From: Artocarpus heterophyllus
Lineage: Eukaryota; Streptophyta; Magnoliopsida; Rosales; Moraceae
Direction: 5' to 3'
DNA: 64,000 nucleotides
NCBI GenBank assembly: GCA_025403435.1
Contig: CM046341.1
Coordinates: 5,465,462-5,529,461, forward strand
The translations under genes were made by a program, and so were the position numbers. Numbering within the stretch: the stretch's first letter is position 1; every line of letters begins with the position of its first letter. The notes beneath the pieces are model-generated. The model saw only the letters and a program-made list of their open reading frames with translations, searched no databases and was not told where the DNA came from. Positions 62,301 through 64,000 of this stretch are shown piece after piece.

Positions 62301-63967
62301 CATATTTGGATTTTTTTCTTTCAACAATTCAGAAAATAGTTTTTTCTTCAAGTCATGTTTATGACCTTTGCCCCATTCTTCCCTAATATTTTCAAGAAAA
62401 CAACTACTTTCAAATTTATCAGAGAGTCGGTCGAATACAAGGCGCGCAAGAGTTGTCTTTCCTATACCACCAATGCCCCAAATACCTACTTTCTGACACT
62501 CGGCTGAAGAGCTAATTTGCAGCAAGGATTCAATTTTTGCAGCACGTTTTGTTATTCCAACTAATCCCTTGAAAGCATCAATTGAGGTTGTCTGATTTAA
62601 TTTGCTCAAAATATCTTCCACAATTCTATCAAGTAAATTGGCTTCAGACCTAGCATGTAAGAAATAAAACTGGTGAGAACCAATGAAACAGAACTATATT
62701 ATATATAATGAAACGGGAAAAAAAAAATTAATGAGAGAACTGATACATAAAAGTCCATGACATGTGTGCCTATGCATACATTGCTTGTCTGTGAGTACTA
62801 AGAGCGTGTACATATCATATATTACAGAGTACGTGACGATATGCAGTGTTGATTGGGTTATTATTTGGGTTTACACTTTAGATGTAATTAGGCCCCGTTA
62901 CACACTCATACCCCTAGCTCATGTAAGATTGAAACATATATACCATTTTGGATCACAAAGAGTCGATTTTGCTGTGTGCTTACCTACAACCGCAGAGAGT
63001 CAAAATTTCAAACTTTCTTGCAGAAGTTATAAAAGAAAAAAAGGTACCAGGTACATAAGTGTTTTTTGTCGAATTAACCCTCAAGACTACTTGGCAGATA
63101 ATTGGGTTTTCATTTTGGATATATTTGATTACATAATTAAAAAGGGTGTCCTACATTTTGTGTATTTTTCAGTCAGATTAATGGGGACATTTGGGTATAA
63201 CAAAAATGTTCGGTGCAGTGGAGGGGTAAATTATCTATCAAATATGAAAATAGAATACACTAATATTTCTATAGTGAAAGAATGTTCTCAGGTTAATCCT
63301 AATCTAAAACGAAATCATAAGTGGAGATTTACTATATTCTACACTGTGTTTGTAGACGAATTTTTTCACAACGAATTAAAGAAAAGCAAGAGTAAGTAAA
63401 AAGTCTAAATACAAGCAGACGTTTATTTCGTTAAAAAAAAAAAGATTTAAGCAGAAAGATTAATTATATATAAATAAAAGTCAAATTAACCTACATATTG
63501 AGCTGTAAATGCCATCCAGCTTGATTGGCAGCTGCTGTCAAAGCATCCCTCCACTTGTGAAACTTGCCCATATACTTATTACTTCCAAAACGTTCTTCAT
63601 TTATAGCAAAACTCCCCCTTTGATGTCGGACATCTGACGGATCTACAAGATAAAAAACTGGAAGAACAGTTCGTTCGTAGTTTTTTTTGCACTCAAGTAT
63701 GTGGACAAGTTCATCCAAGCACCATGATGAAGATGCATATTTTTCTGAGAAAATGATGACATAAAGCCTCGACATCTCTATGGCTTTTTTAAGTGCAGGT
63801 GAAATTTGGTCGCCTCTCTTCAGATCCGCATCATCTCTGTAGGCTTTAATGCTTGCCCTTTTTAAAGCAGCAAGAAGATGACCGGTAAAATTATTACGGG
63901 TATCTCCATTAAAAGTAATAAAAACATCGTCTTCGAAAAGAGGAACATTCCTACTAAAAAAAGTCAT
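59373..63967 (-). pseudogene. TNL3, TIR-NBS-LRR gene with frameshifts
   Basis: Same architecture as TNL2. Exons (minus strand): 63967-63495, 62649-61557, 61381-61067, 60944-60192 and 60044-59373. The NBS exon is fully open with GIGGIGKTT, VLVVFDDVD, IIITSRDQQVL, GIPLALEVLG and WMHDLVQEMG. Exon 4 has one extra base near 60551 and one missing base near 60384 relative to TNL1 and TNL2. Between them the frame meets a stop at about 60474, so the protein would lose the last LRRs and the C-JID. Exon 1 lacks the Glu of GEDTR (reads NGDTR) and has an altered donor (AT|GTAGGT). Exon 5 stops early at 59373 after an internal change relative to TNL2. It could still make a TIR-NBS-partial-LRR product. The promoter is mostly outside the window. 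Confidence 0.88.
62764..63399 (+). other. Antisense open frame in TNL3 intron 1 (probably not a gene)
   Basis: A 211-codon frame runs antisense through the intron between the TIR and NBS exons. The same region is interrupted in TNL1 (frames 41667-41927 and 41878-42216) and in TNL2 (52347-52568 and 52605-52826). No domain is recognised, and composition is Tyr/Ile/Val-rich as expected from AT-rich DNA. Listed only because of its length. Confidence 0.25.
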
Positions 63968-64000
63968 GTTGTCCTGTCATGACATAATAAATACAAAGTA

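Larger units (their letters stand above)
53470..63967 (-). repeat. Tandem unit 2 of the TNL array (about 10.5 kb)
   Basis: Collinear with 42873-53469 throughout, differing by small indels and by the insertion noted at 44965-45270. The high similarity in introns and intergenic DNA indicates a fairly recent block duplication. Confidence 0.9.

Noticed and set aside
27648..63967. Lipoxygenase plus TNL cluster as a functional defence gene cluster
   Set aside because: Adjacency is explained by local duplication and debris. No sequence evidence ties their regulation or products together.
1..64000. CRISPR arrays, operons or bacterial-type systems
   Set aside because: The window is plant nuclear DNA. 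The regular repeats seen are microsatellites, minisatellites and tandem gene units, none with spacer structure.
1..64000. tRNA or rRNA genes
   Set aside because: I looked for the conserved T-loop (GGTTCNAATCC) with matching arms. The only near hits were in coding exons or lacked cloverleaf partners.

Overview
The window is nuclear DNA from a flowering plant, most likely a rosid eudicot. It is AT-rich, its genes have many introns, it contains TIR-type resistance genes (a class absent from grasses), and it carries plant copia elements and many small foldback transposons. I cannot name the species. Similarity of the TIR-NBS-LRR and lipoxygenase proteins to Rosales/Fagales families is an impression, not a result.

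Layout. (1) 1-4.46 kb: AT-rich intergenic DNA with one tiny foldback. (2) 4.46-8.24 kb, minus strand: an eight-exon gene for an ER multi-spanning VTT-domain protein of the VMP1/KMS type. It has an apparent one-base insertion at the start of exon 3, which a downstream splice acceptor could bypass. (3) 8.2-27.5 kb: about 19 kb without a recognisable host gene. It holds a hAT-like non-autonomous element with a perfect 8-bp target duplication, a decayed 5'-truncated Ty1/copia element with its 3' LTR, several MITEs and many microsatellites. (4) 27.65-31.91 kb, plus strand: a complete nine-exon type-1 lipoxygenase gene (predicted 889 aa, probably a linoleate 9S-lipoxygenase) with one GC-AG intron. 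(5) 32-37 kb: debris, namely LRR-exon relics of TIR-NBS-LRR (TNL) genes, a copia 3' fragment, a broken copy of the last lipoxygenase exon, and a second hAT-like element. (6) 38.3-64 kb: three TNL genes in tandem, all on the minus strand, in repeat units of about 10.5 kb.

TNL1 (38.29-42.87 kb) and TNL2 (48.91-53.47 kb) have open reading frames in the usual order: TIR exon, NBS exon, two LRR exons, post-LRR (C-JID) exon. TNL3 (59.37-63.97 kb) has two opposite one-base indels in its main LRR exon and would be truncated. Each intergenic interval carries two further LRR relics at matching positions, so the unit that duplicated already contained broken TNL pieces.

Function. The TNLs would be intracellular immune receptors whose TIR domains act as NADases. 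The 9-lipoxygenase makes 9-hydroperoxides used in defence oxylipin synthesis. The KMS-type protein is a housekeeping ER/secretory factor. The three are physically close, but nothing in the sequence shows that they form one system. I found no convincing new biological system. The most interesting points are the splice-rescue configuration in the KMS-type gene, the mosaic structure and decay of the TNL array, the TNL1 sensor-arginine substitution, and the recurrent LRR-only relics.
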